A stretch of DNA of 64,000 nt from Thermomonas sp. XSG (GTDB lineage: Bacteria; Pseudomonadota; Gammaproteobacteria; Xanthomonadales; Xanthomonadaceae), in contig NZ_CP061497.1 in NCBI RefSeq assembly GCF_014678725.1, positions 1,938,001-2,002,000 on the forward strand, written 5' to 3'. The notes below the pieces were generated by a model. It worked only from the letters and a program-made list of their open reading frames with translations, did no database searches and was not told the origin of the DNA. Both the position numbers and the translations under genes were made by a program. Of the stretch, positions 32,133-40,557 are shown one piece after another (position 1 is the stretch's first letter; each line of letters starts with the position of its first letter).

Positions 32133-33197
32133 ATGCCCGCCGCAGCATCGCCCGCGCTTGCCGACACCCCTCTTTCCGTCCTGACCGGCGTCGGCCCGGC
32201 GCTGCGGGAGAAGCTGGCTGCGCGCGGGCTTTCCACCCTGCAGGACCTGTGGCTGCACCTGCCGCGCAGCTACGAGGACCGCACCGCTGTCACCCCCATC
32301 AGGCTGCTGCAGCCGGGCGTGGCGGCGCAGGTGGAGGGACGGGTGGAAGCGGTCGAGCGCGGGTTCCGCTACCGCCCGATGCTGCGGGTGGCCCTGTCCG
32401 ACGAAGGCCGCGGCACGCTGGTGCTGCGGTTCTTCCATTTCCGCGCGGCGCAGGTGGCGCAGTTTGCGGTGGGCGCGCGCGTGCGCGCCTACGGCACCCC
32501 GCGGCCCGGCCAGTTCGGGCTGGAGATCGTGCATCCCAGCTATCAGGTGCTGGGTGGCGAAGTGGCGCTGGGCGAAACGCTGGATCCGGTCTATCCGGCC
32601 ATCGAGGGCATCGGCCCGGCCAGCGTGCGCAAGCTGGTGCTGCAGGCCCTGCAGCGACTTCCGGACGAGTCCGCGCTGGAACTGCTGCCGCCAGCACTGC
32701 GGCGCGCGCTGCACCTGCCGTCGCTGCGCGAGGCCATCCTCACCCTGCACATGCCCCCGCGCGATGCCGACGTCGCCGCGCTGCAAAGCGGCCTGCATCC
32801 GGCCCAGCGGCGGCTGGCGCTGGAGGAACTGCTGGCCCACCAGCTGGGCCTGCGCCGGCAGCGGCTGGCGCTGCAGGCCGAGGGCACGCGCGCGCTGCGC
32901 GGCGATGAAAAACTGGTGGCTGAATTGAAGAAGTCGCTGCCGTTCGCGCTCACGTCGGCACAGGCGCGGGTCTATGCGCAGCTGCGCGAGGACCTGCGCC
33001 AGCCGCGCCCGATGCTGCGGCTGGTGCAGGGCGACGTGGCTTTGGGAGTGTTAGCCTGTCGCTCTGTTCACAGTAAGGGTCGGCGATGGCGCGGCCGAAG
33101 AAATTGCTGTCCTCGGGGGCAAACCCGGAGTCGACCCTCACCCTTAACGCTCAAGGTAGCACTTCCTCGTCCGACCATCCGCTCCTCCTCGAGCTAG
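32133..33197 (+). pseudogene. recG: recG 5' fragment, ATP-dependent DNA helicase interrupted by a genomic island
   Basis: The first 302 codons encode the RecG wedge (OB-fold) region and the lead-in to the helicase core: LTGVGPALREKLAARGLSTLQDLWLHLPRSYEDRT at the start and ALTSAQARVYAQLREDLRQPRPMLRLVQGDV at the end. An intact RecG continues GSGKT (Walker A) exactly here. Instead, from about base 33040 the frame reads unrelated sequence and stops at 33197. The helicase domains are missing, so the product cannot be a working RecG. The remainder of recG is presumably beyond the right edge, at the far end of the island. Confidence 0.9.
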
Positions 33198-35647
33198 CCG
33201 CTGCATTCTTACTGGCGCTCCACGACAGCTTGGCTGTCGGATGGCAGGGCGGCCGCTCCCGGAGAGCGACGACATTTACAACGCCGGCGGGGCAGTTTGA
33301 CGTGCGGCTGTTCAACGGACGGGTCGGCGACTGGCGAGCGCCCCGACGCGTGAGTTTCCAGCAAGTCCTCTTGGAGCGATGGGGCGCGCTCGCGGATCTA
33401 TTTAATGCGCTTCTTGCCGGCGACCCCACCGACCTACGCCTGTTCTCCGATCACGTCTCGGCATTTCTCGGCGACCAGTACGACGTTCGACGGACCAACA
33501 CGGTCGTCGCCCGCGTCGAAGCAAAGCTGGTTGTGCTCGGCATTCGTACCGACCCTGAGAAGGACGCCCACAGGCACGCCGACGCGATCCGCACGTGGGT
33601 GCAGATGAACGGTCTTCCCAAGGCAGTGGTCGACCTGGCCCACGGCAGGCCGCGTGTCGACGTCCCTGCTCTCGTGCAGCACGCGGGCGAGTACGACGCG
33701 CACCTGGGCGCTGTTCTTGCTCCGCTGTTGCAGGAGACGCTCGATGAAGTGGCGGTGCGCTCGCCTTGGTCCGAAAGCGCGAAGCGCTTTGTGCCGACGA
33801 CCCACCGACCACACGGCCGCGAAACATTCCCGGGCGTTCTGTTCGACTTCCAACGCTTCGGAGTCGAGCGGGGCGGTCTACTCGACGCCGTCATAGACCA
33901 GATCCAGCTGCCGGGCGACCACCTAACGACGGGGGCGCTACGGAACTGGATCTTGTGGCTCACGTGCGAGAACAGGGACGACTCCCAGCGAGCGCAGGCG
34001 GTCGAGATACTCTCGAAAGTATCCGGACATACACCCGCGGAGGCGCGCACGCTCAGTGAGCTGCTTGCCGGTGTTACCGCGCTCCGCGCGATGACCGACA
34101 AGACTCGCTACGGGTACATCACGAGCTTTCGCCACCTACTGACCCGCACGTATCTCGCCATCGGCGCAGAGGCTCCCCGCTTCCCGCGTGGCGCCATGAA
34201 AGCGCTCGTGACGACAACGCGTGGGATGCTCAGCGACGCGCCTGATCCAGGCGCAATCAACCCCGAATTCCGCTCGACGATCGTGAACGTCGCCCAGGGG
34301 CCGCCGCAGCGGGCTCGGCAAAGTGCGATCGGTCACGTGGAAGACCGACTTCTGCGCGTGAAGGCAGCTTGCGACCAGGACATCGAAGGATTCCTGAAGT
34401 GGAGGGCGTGGACTGAAGCCGCCGAAGCGCTTCCCCTCGACGAACAAGCGCTGGGTTACGTCGACCGCCTCATCGCCCATGGCGCACGCGAAGATTCGAG
34501 CCTCCAGCGCTGGCTGGTCATGGCGGACCTTCAAACCATCGTTGCAGTAGGTCTGGCAGCCATGAGGAAGAATGGCTACCACACGCGAGAAGGTTACGGC
34601 GTGCGGGTCGCGACCAACCGCTCCATCAATCTCGGACTCGCGGCAGAACGGTTACAGATGGCGTTCCCTGAGCTGGAGCGGTGGTCCAGCAAAAGATCGG
34701 GTCAGGGCAGGTTCTCAACCTTCCGCAACCTGCTCAGCCACTGGTATGTCCCACGATGGGTGCAGTTTGCTATCGAGCTGCGGATTCAAGCGGAAACTGC
34801 ATTCAACCGTCATACCGTCAGGAGCCTGACCGCGTCTGGCATAAGTATCAGCAACGCCACGATCGAGCTGCAGGCGCTGAAGGGTAAGACGGAAGAGCTT
34901 CAAACAGCCGAGATCGATGGCTCGGACCGAACGCTCCGTGCTGCACTCGAGCTGATGAGGGGACACAGCAAGAATGTCGTCGAGCACTGGCAGGCCGATG
35001 AAAAGCGTGTCTTCGTTGCGCTGGTGAGCAGCAACGACACGGTTTCGTTCGGTCTTTGGCCATGCCACCACATACATGAGCGCTTCATCGAGTTCCACAA
35101 GCTCTTCAAGTTCACCCGAGAGCAGTTGCGAAACCAGAATGCAGGGCTCGCTTATCTCAAGCGCCAAGATGTCCATGAGGTCCAGGGTCGACTTGGCCAT
35201 GCGAGCCTCAAGACCACCTCGGGCTACGTTCGTCAGCACATAATCTCGGTCCTGAATCGCGCGAACATCGCTGAGTTCGTGCGTCGATTGGGCGCGAGCA
35301 TCGTCTGGGCCATCGAGGGTTCTGAGGCTGTGGGAAGTCGCGGCATGCTGGAGGCCGATGTAAGCGCACGGCTTCTCTTCCCGCTAGGTGTTCAAAAGCA
35401 GGTCACTGCAGCGCCCGAGTGTGATGCGTGGATTGCGGATCCTGAGTGGAAACTGCAAATCGACGAGGTTCGCATACGTCATCTCGTTGCCCAGCGCGCC
35501 TATTACGCGCGGAACTGGCAGAAGCTCAGGGCGTCTTCGCCGGAGGCGTACGAAAAGGTGCATCGGCCGCGTATCGAGTTCGTCGCGGCTCTCTGGGAGA
35601 TCGTGGCCGATTCGGAGTTTGCCCAACTGCTTCAGGAGCCAGCATGA
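33086..35647 (+). CDS. Large tyrosine-recombinase-like protein, first gene of island operon
   Basis: An 853-residue protein. The C-terminal half has the layout of a tyrosine recombinase: a box I-like segment ELRIQAETAFNRHTVRSL (about residues 565-582) and a box II-like segment FTREQLRNQNAGLA...LGHASLKTTSGYVRQ (about 675-715), which keeps the Arg, the LGH and the nucleophile-position Tyr. The His of HxLR and the following His appear changed (EQLRN), so catalysis may be altered. The N-terminal 550 residues have no motif I recognise. It begins 46 bp inside the island and overlaps the next gene by 4 bases (ATGA). Confidence 0.75.
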   Translation: MARPKKLLSSGANPESTLTLNAQGSTSSSDHPLLLELAAAFLLALHDSLAVGWQGGRSRRATTFTTPAGQFDVRLFNGRVGDWRAPRRVSFQQVLLERWGALADLFNALLAGDPTDLRLFSDHVSAFLGDQYDVRRTNTVVARVEAKLVVLGIRTDPEKDAHRHADAIRTWVQMNGLPKAVVDLAHGRPRVDVPALVQHAGEYDAHLGAVLAPLLQETLDEVAVRSPWSESAKRFVPTTHRPHGRETFPGVLFDFQRFGVERGGLLDAVIDQIQLPGDHLTTGALRNWILWLTCENRDDSQRAQAVEILSKVSGHTPAEARTLSELLAGVTALRAMTDKTRYGYITSFRHLLTRTYLAIGAEAPRFPRGAMKALVTTTRGMLSDAPDPGAINPEFRSTIVNVAQGPPQRARQSAIGHVEDRLLRVKAACDQDIEGFLKWRAWTEAAEALPLDEQALGYVDRLIAHGAREDSSLQRWLVMADLQTIVAVGLAAMRKNGYHTREGYGVRVATNRSINLGLAAERLQMAFPELERWSSKRSGQGRFSTFRNLLSHWYVPRWVQFAIELRIQAETAFNRHTVRSLTASGISISNATIELQALKGKTEELQTAEIDGSDRTLRAALELMRGHSKNVVEHWQADEKRVFVALVSSNDTVSFGLWPCHHIHERFIEFHKLFKFTREQLRNQNAGLAYLKRQDVHEVQGRLGHASLKTTSGYVRQHIISVLNRANIAEFVRRLGASIVWAIEGSEAVGSRGMLEADVSARLLFPLGVQKQVTAAPECDAWIADPEWKLQIDEVRIRHLVAQRAYYARNWQKLRASSPEAYEKVHRPRIEFVAALWEIVADSEFAQLLQEPA

Positions 35648-37926
35648 ACCCCGCAGTCGCACTGAGCGAAGCGCACGCAGTCAACGCCTCCCAGGTCGAG
35701 GCTCCGGCCGGGCACTGGCCTGAACATCAGATCTCCCACCCTGCCATTCTCAGTCGCTGGGAAGATCCGTTCCTCCTGATCAGAGCGGAGTCAGGAGTCG
35801 TCCGTCGCTTTGACCTGGCAGAGGTTCCGTTGCCTCGGAATTGCGACGTGGGCGGTCCAATTACAAAGCCATGCAAGCTTGGCGACTTTCCGCACTGGAT
35901 GGACGTCTGTAAAGCCTACGCTGCGCTGGCCCTTCACGACACGTCGGCCTACACAGCCGTTGATATCGTCAGCAACGCATTGGGCAATGTTTATCGATTC
36001 TTTGCCTGGTGCATCAGGCGCCGGGTGCTGCATCTGAACGTTCTGACGGAGAGCGATCTCAAGGCGTTTGCACAGGAGCTCCAGCCCAATGGCTGGTTCA
36101 GTGCCCTTCCGATCGAGCCGTGGATTCGGGCTGCACTCGACGAAGCGAAGGCTGATGAGTATCTACGCTCGCGCCTTATCTCGCATAGGCGCAATAACTC
36201 CTTTGTCAGCTTCAACACGGAGGGGCTGTCGCGCGAGATCGGTTGTGTCGTCACACAACCTGAGTACCCCTCCTGGATGGGGGAGCACCTACAGGAACTC
36301 TCGCCTGATGCCTCGATTCGGTTTCAGGTGCAGCGGGCAAGGAAGGATCGTGCATGGTCCGCGTCCTCTTTCAAGAACTGCTTTGTAGCCGTTCGCCGCC
36401 TGAGTCGCATCGCCGCGCCGTTGGATCGCCTTACTTTCGACCCGTTTCCCAACACGCGGGCAGCCGCCATCGCGTCGGGCGGCCGTCCGGACGGGCGGAC
36501 GCCCAACTTACCCATCGAGGAGGCAGGTCGACTGCTGGGCACCTCCCTGAGTTGGATCTACGAGAAGTCGCCGGGGGTCGAGGAACTTCTCCGTATCTGG
36601 ACGGATGCGAAAGCCTCGGCCGAGGCCGCAGGCCTGAATGGCAAGTCCATTCCGGCGGCATGCCTGCGCGTCGTCAACAAGGCCTATCCCGAGATTGCCG
36701 CCCGATTCGACTTGCCACGCGGGAAGATCGGCCTCGCGAGCATCTCGGCAGACGGGCTATCGATCGCTGACTTTCTACAACGCATTCAGACATCGGCCGT
36801 CGTACTGATCGGCATCAACCAGGCTCGTCGAAAGAACGAGGTCACCGGAGAGGACGACCGCCCTTGGGGCGTCTACGCAGGCTGCGTGTCCAGGTCCGAC
36901 CCGTTCGTCGAAGCCTACGAGATCGACATGTACATCGAGAAGACGTGGCGGGACTGGCGAAAGATGCCAGCGAACCGTATTACGGCTGATGTAGTGAGCG
37001 TACTCGAGCGGCTACGGGTGGCGATGCCCGGTCCTGCCATGCGGGTAAGCGACGACGTCAGTGAGAGGCGAAGGAACAAGCTCTTCGTTTTTCCCACGCA
37101 GGCGCATGACCGAAACGCTGAGCTGGCGGAATACCGGTTTAGCAAACACAGCGACACACTCTTTAAAGAGGCAAAGGTCGATCCAAAGTGGCGGCGCACG
37201 CATCAGTTCAGACGGCTTTTCGCATTGTTGTATATGTACCGACACGATCACCCGTCGCTGCAGGCGCTGTCAGAGATGCTCTGCCATCTGGACATCGAGT
37301 GCACTCGGACATACGTCACGGACGCCAGTATGGTCGCCGAGGCCGAGCGAATCGCAGTGCTGTATCGCTGTCAAGACGAGGCCCCGCTCGAGGAGCTGGC
37401 CGAAGCGCGGCGGGAGTATGCAGAAGAGCAGATCCGGGCCATGCTCACCTCGGCCGAAGCAGGCGGAACGTTGACGCGTCGTGTGCGCAGGTGGGTCAAA
37501 GCCCTGGTGTCGAAAGTGGAATTCGACGCGGATGACCTTGAACGTGCGCTAGCGGCGGTCCGGACGAAGATGGACAAGCGCGGCTACAGTCCGGAGTCAT
37601 ATCCGCACGGCATCTGCTGGGCAAGCCATCGCCACGCGTCGCGCGCGAGCTGCGGCCGTGGCGGGGATCTGGCCCGGGAGCACGCGGGCATCGACGTTTG
37701 CTCGAAGTGCCCATTTCATAGTACGTCGGTCGCATTCCTTGAGAACGTTGAGCGAGATCTTAGGCAGCTGCGTGAAGCCGAGGACGTGGCTGCATGTTCG
37801 GCGGAGGCGGCGACCGTCAGGCAGGAGATCGTGGCCTTGGAAGGACTTCTGGCCATGGAGCGCCGCTTGATGGAGCGCGAGTGGCGGCAAGACCCCGATA
37901 GAGCCGTTTTGGAGGAGCCCGCGTGA
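35644..37926 (+). CDS. Large tyrosine recombinase with C-terminal Cys cluster, second gene of island operon
   Basis: A 760-residue protein starting in the stop codon of the previous gene; the longer frame (from 35446) overlaps that gene and is rejected. Catalytic-type residues are Arg395/396 (GINQARRKNEVTG), His520-x-x-Arg523 (THQFRRLFALLYMYRH), His548 (MLCHLDIECTRTYV) and Tyr557, in the order expected for a tyrosine recombinase. Past the catalytic domain is a Cys/His-rich stretch (GICWASHRH, CGRGGD, DVCSKCPFH), possibly zinc-binding, then a charged helix. Its stop overlaps the GTG of the next gene. Distant relationship to the TnpB-type recombinase of Tn554 elements is possible. Confidence 0.8.
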   Translation: MNPAVALSEAHAVNASQVEAPAGHWPEHQISHPAILSRWEDPFLLIRAESGVVRRFDLAEVPLPRNCDVGGPITKPCKLGDFPHWMDVCKAYAALALHDTSAYTAVDIVSNALGNVYRFFAWCIRRRVLHLNVLTESDLKAFAQELQPNGWFSALPIEPWIRAALDEAKADEYLRSRLISHRRNNSFVSFNTEGLSREIGCVVTQPEYPSWMGEHLQELSPDASIRFQVQRARKDRAWSASSFKNCFVAVRRLSRIAAPLDRLTFDPFPNTRAAAIASGGRPDGRTPNLPIEEAGRLLGTSLSWIYEKSPGVEELLRIWTDAKASAEAAGLNGKSIPAACLRVVNKAYPEIAARFDLPRGKIGLASISADGLSIADFLQRIQTSAVVLIGINQARRKNEVTGEDDRPWGVYAGCVSRSDPFVEAYEIDMYIEKTWRDWRKMPANRITADVVSVLERLRVAMPGPAMRVSDDVSERRRNKLFVFPTQAHDRNAELAEYRFSKHSDTLFKEAKVDPKWRRTHQFRRLFALLYMYRHDHPSLQALSEMLCHLDIECTRTYVTDASMVAEAERIAVLYRCQDEAPLEELAEARREYAEEQIRAMLTSAEAGGTLTRRVRRWVKALVSKVEFDADDLERALAAVRTKMDKRGYSPESYPHGICWASHRHASRASCGRGGDLAREHAGIDVCSKCPFHSTSVAFLENVERDLRQLREAEDVAACSAEAATVRQEIVALEGLLAMERRLMEREWRQDPDRAVLEEPA

Positions 37927-38531
37927 CGACGACTCCGAACCACGTTTCCAACGCCAACAAGGTCGCAGCGAAGGCCGCGATCGTTGCAAAACGCGAGCAG
38001 TTGGAGCACTGGTCGCGGACGGGGCTGCCATTCAAAGGGGGCGCGACGCCTACCGTTGGTGAGCCCTACGAATTCGATTGGTATCCCCAGAGCCTGCGGG
38101 ACTTCTGCCGGTGGGATGGTTCACAGAACAGCCCCGAGATCGGGCCGTTTCGAGCCACGGCGTTTCAAACGCTCTGCTCGTATCCCGAGGAGAAGGCGAC
38201 GGTAACGTCCCTGCTGGCGGCGCTCGAGAAACTGCGGTCGGCAACGATCAAGCGTCTTGATCCTAAAGCCGCGCTACGGGATGCAGAGGGACAGGTGCTG
38301 ATCGAGCGGCAGTTACGCGCGGGGGCATTACTCGGGTATCGCGCGGCCCGCCAGCAGGTGCGTGTCCTGGCCGCGTCCTTGGCCGATGAGCAGCGCGCGC
38401 ATCGGGAATCCATAGCGCACCTGTCGGAGCAGCTAGAGAAGGCCCATCGGGACGTGGCGGCGTTGTCGGCGGAAGTCGCTGCGCTGACGGCGACCATTCG
38501 CAAAGTGAAGCCCATCCGGGCAGTCGGTTGA
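37923..38531 (+). CDS. Coiled-coil accessory protein, third gene of island operon (TnpC-like position)
   Basis: A 202-residue protein starting at GTG 37923, overlapping the upstream stop by 4 bases. The N-terminal 100 residues are compact with no recognised domain; the C-terminal 80 are heptad-patterned (RVLAASLADEQRAHRESIAHLSEQLEKAHRDVAALSAEV pattern, about 135-190). A small coiled-coil protein after two recombinases is reminiscent of TnpC in Tn554, but similarity is by size, position and coiled coil only. Confidence 0.75.
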   Translation: MTTTPNHVSNANKVAAKAAIVAKREQLEHWSRTGLPFKGGATPTVGEPYEFDWYPQSLRDFCRWDGSQNSPEIGPFRATAFQTLCSYPEEKATVTSLLAALEKLRSATIKRLDPKAALRDAEGQVLIERQLRAGALLGYRAARQQVRVLAASLADEQRAHRESIAHLSEQLEKAHRDVAALSAEVAALTATIRKVKPIRAVG

Positions 38532-38544
38532 AAGGACGTCGCAA

Positions 38545-40557
38545 TTGACCTGGATGCTCGACCAGTCCGATACCCCTGTGGGGGGCCATGATCCGAGGGA
38601 TCTTGCTGCTCGACTGAGCGCGGGCGTGGATCGGAGCCGGGCCCTGAAGCGCTTGGGCGCCGTCGGAGTGTCAGAGCTTTGGCAGGCAGCCCTCTATCTT
38701 CCGACCCGTTTTCTCGATGCACGTCAGCCCATAGAACGGTTTTTCGGACTGGGTCCTTCCACGGGCGATGTCGTCTGTGTCGGCCGTTACGCGGGCGACT
38801 TCCGTACCCGGTGGACCCCCCGCCGCGGCCGCGCGACGGCGCCGCAGGCCCAGGGCTCACTGGTCGATGGCGTCGGGATGAAAGTGCGCTTCTCCGTGTT
38901 CGGCGACGCGCGGAGCCTGCAAAAGGCGCTGGAAGAGGCAGGCGTCGAGCCGGTGGCCTTCGCAGGCACGCTCACCGCCGTGGGCGACCTTCTTTTTTTG
39001 AACAATCCGGTCTTGCTGGACGCTAGCGCACTCGGCCACGTGCTTCCCGTATACCCAGGCAAGACGCGCGTGCTGTCGGTCGCCATGGCCCGAAAGCTGG
39101 TGACTGCGCTGCTCCCTGACGCGATTCCTGCCGCGGCGGCACATCTGCGGGCGTCCGTGAGCGGTGTCATTGACCCCTTAGACCTCCGGCGCCTCCTCCG
39201 TCGCCCGCGCGGAACCTTGGAAGACCTGTTGTGGGAAGCGCACCTGCCGGCGGCGCCCGAGATCGGGGAGGCGGCGCAGCAGAGCCTGGAAAGGCTCTCG
39301 GCGATCCTCACGATCGGCGAGCTGCGTGAGCTCCAGGGTGAACACCCACCCGCTCGCCAAGCGTTTGATATCGGGGGATGGCAGGATCTGTTGGGCCGGG
39401 TGCCGTTCCGACTCACCGACGAGCAACGCGCAGCCGCAGCCCAGCTCGTGGACCGTTTCCGAGGGCCGACGACGTCGGCGACCTTGATCAATGCCGACGT
39501 CGGCATGGGCAAGTCGATCGTGTACCAGCTGGCGTCCGCGGCTGCAGTACGCGCGGGCGCCCGGGCCGCTGTGATGCTTCCCAACGAGCGTCTAGCGTCG
39601 CAAGCGCATCAAGAGATCGTGCGCCTGTTTCCGGAGCTCGGTGCCGTATTAGTGACAGGCAAGAGCAGGAAAAACGCCAAGTCGAGCAACTGGCTTGTAG
39701 GAACGACGGCCATGTTGTTCCGGGACGTGGGGCCACTGGACATCTGCGTCGTCGACGAACAGCACCGGTTCTCCGTGGACCAGCGCAGGGCACTCGCGGC
39801 AAACGGCACGCACGTGGTCGAGATCAGCGCGACTCCGATCCCGCGAACACAAGCGCTCTTGCTATACGGAAAGCTGGATGTCATTCGGCTGACGCATCGT
39901 CACAGTCCACAAGACATCCACACGCGCGTGGTCGAGCGCGGCGGTACTGACCAGATGATCGACGAGATTCGGAGCGTCATCGCTCGCGGATCCCGGGTGC
40001 TGATCGTATGTCCGCGTCGCGAGGAGAGCGAGGAGGATGACGGCGAGGCGCTTCCGTCGGTCGCGCGTGTCGCTGGAAAATGGGAGCGTCTCTTTCCCGG
40101 GATCGTCCGGTCGCTGCACGGCGAATCCGAGCCGGAGACGGTGCAGGTCGCCTTCGACGATATCGCGAGCGGTGCGGCTCAGATCCTCGTCGCGACGACA
40201 GTGGTCGAGGTCGGGCTGAACATCCCGGATCTGCGTGCAGTGATCATCGTGCATGCCGAGCGGTTCGGCATTTCCCAGCTCCATCAGCTGCGAGGGCGCC
40301 TGGCCCGTGAAGGCGGGCATGGCGTCTGCTATCTCTACCTTCCTCGACGCGCGGGCATGGATGCCATGGCCCGACTGAACGCCGTGGCGGCAACGAACGA
40401 CGGCTTCGAGCTCGCGGAGTTTGATATGCGTGCTCGGGGCATCGGGGATGTCTCGCAGGCAGGCCAAAGGCAGCACGGGGGCACCGGGAGCATTTTGTTG
40501 ACCCGGCCGGTCCCGATGGACGTCTTCGTCGAGGTACTCGCCGAGGTCAGCCGTTGA
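38545..40557 (+). CDS. RecG-like superfamily 2 helicase carried by the island
   Basis: A 670-residue RecG homologue, divergent from the host gene it replaces in position. The N-terminal wedge-type region (ALKRLGAVGVSELWQAALYLPTRF) is followed by Walker A ADVGMGKS (Lys323), the RecG-type motif II DEQHRFSVDQRRAL (Asp404-Glu-Gln-His), motif III SATPIPRT, and motifs V/VI VVEVGLNIPDLRAVIIVHAERFG with QLHQLRGRLARE; a C-terminal FDMRARGIGDV matches the RecG TRG-like tail. It starts at TTG 38545 with AAAGGA seven bases before it (ATG 38554 possible). It is embedded in the recombinase operon and overlaps the next gene. A role in branch migration during element movement, or substitution for host RecG, is inference. 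Confidence 0.88.
   Translation: MTWMLDQSDTPVGGHDPRDLAARLSAGVDRSRALKRLGAVGVSELWQAALYLPTRFLDARQPIERFFGLGPSTGDVVCVGRYAGDFRTRWTPRRGRATAPQAQGSLVDGVGMKVRFSVFGDARSLQKALEEAGVEPVAFAGTLTAVGDLLFLNNPVLLDASALGHVLPVYPGKTRVLSVAMARKLVTALLPDAIPAAAAHLRASVSGVIDPLDLRRLLRRPRGTLEDLLWEAHLPAAPEIGEAAQQSLERLSAILTIGELRELQGEHPPARQAFDIGGWQDLLGRVPFRLTDEQRAAAAQLVDRFRGPTTSATLINADVGMGKSIVYQLASAAAVRAGARAAVMLPNERLASQAHQEIVRLFPELGAVLVTGKSRKNAKSSNWLVGTTAMLFRDVGPLDICVVDEQHRFSVDQRRALAANGTHVVEISATPIPRTQALLLYGKLDVIRLTHRHSPQDIHTRVVERGGTDQMIDEIRSVIARGSRVLIVCPRREESEEDDGEALPSVARVAGKWERLFPGIVRSLHGESEPETVQVAFDDIASGAAQILVATTVVEVGLNIPDLRAVIIVHAERFGISQLHQLRGRLAREGGHGVCYLYLPRRAGMDAMARLNAVAATNDGFELAEFDMRARGIGDVSQAGQRQHGGTGSILLTRPVPMDVFVEVLAEVSR

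Noticed and set aside
28895-32236. Very long minus-strand frame (1113 codons) opposite spoT and ridA
   Set aside because: It lies antisense to three certain genes and has low-complexity His/Arg/Gln/Ala composition typical of a shadow frame in GC-rich DNA.
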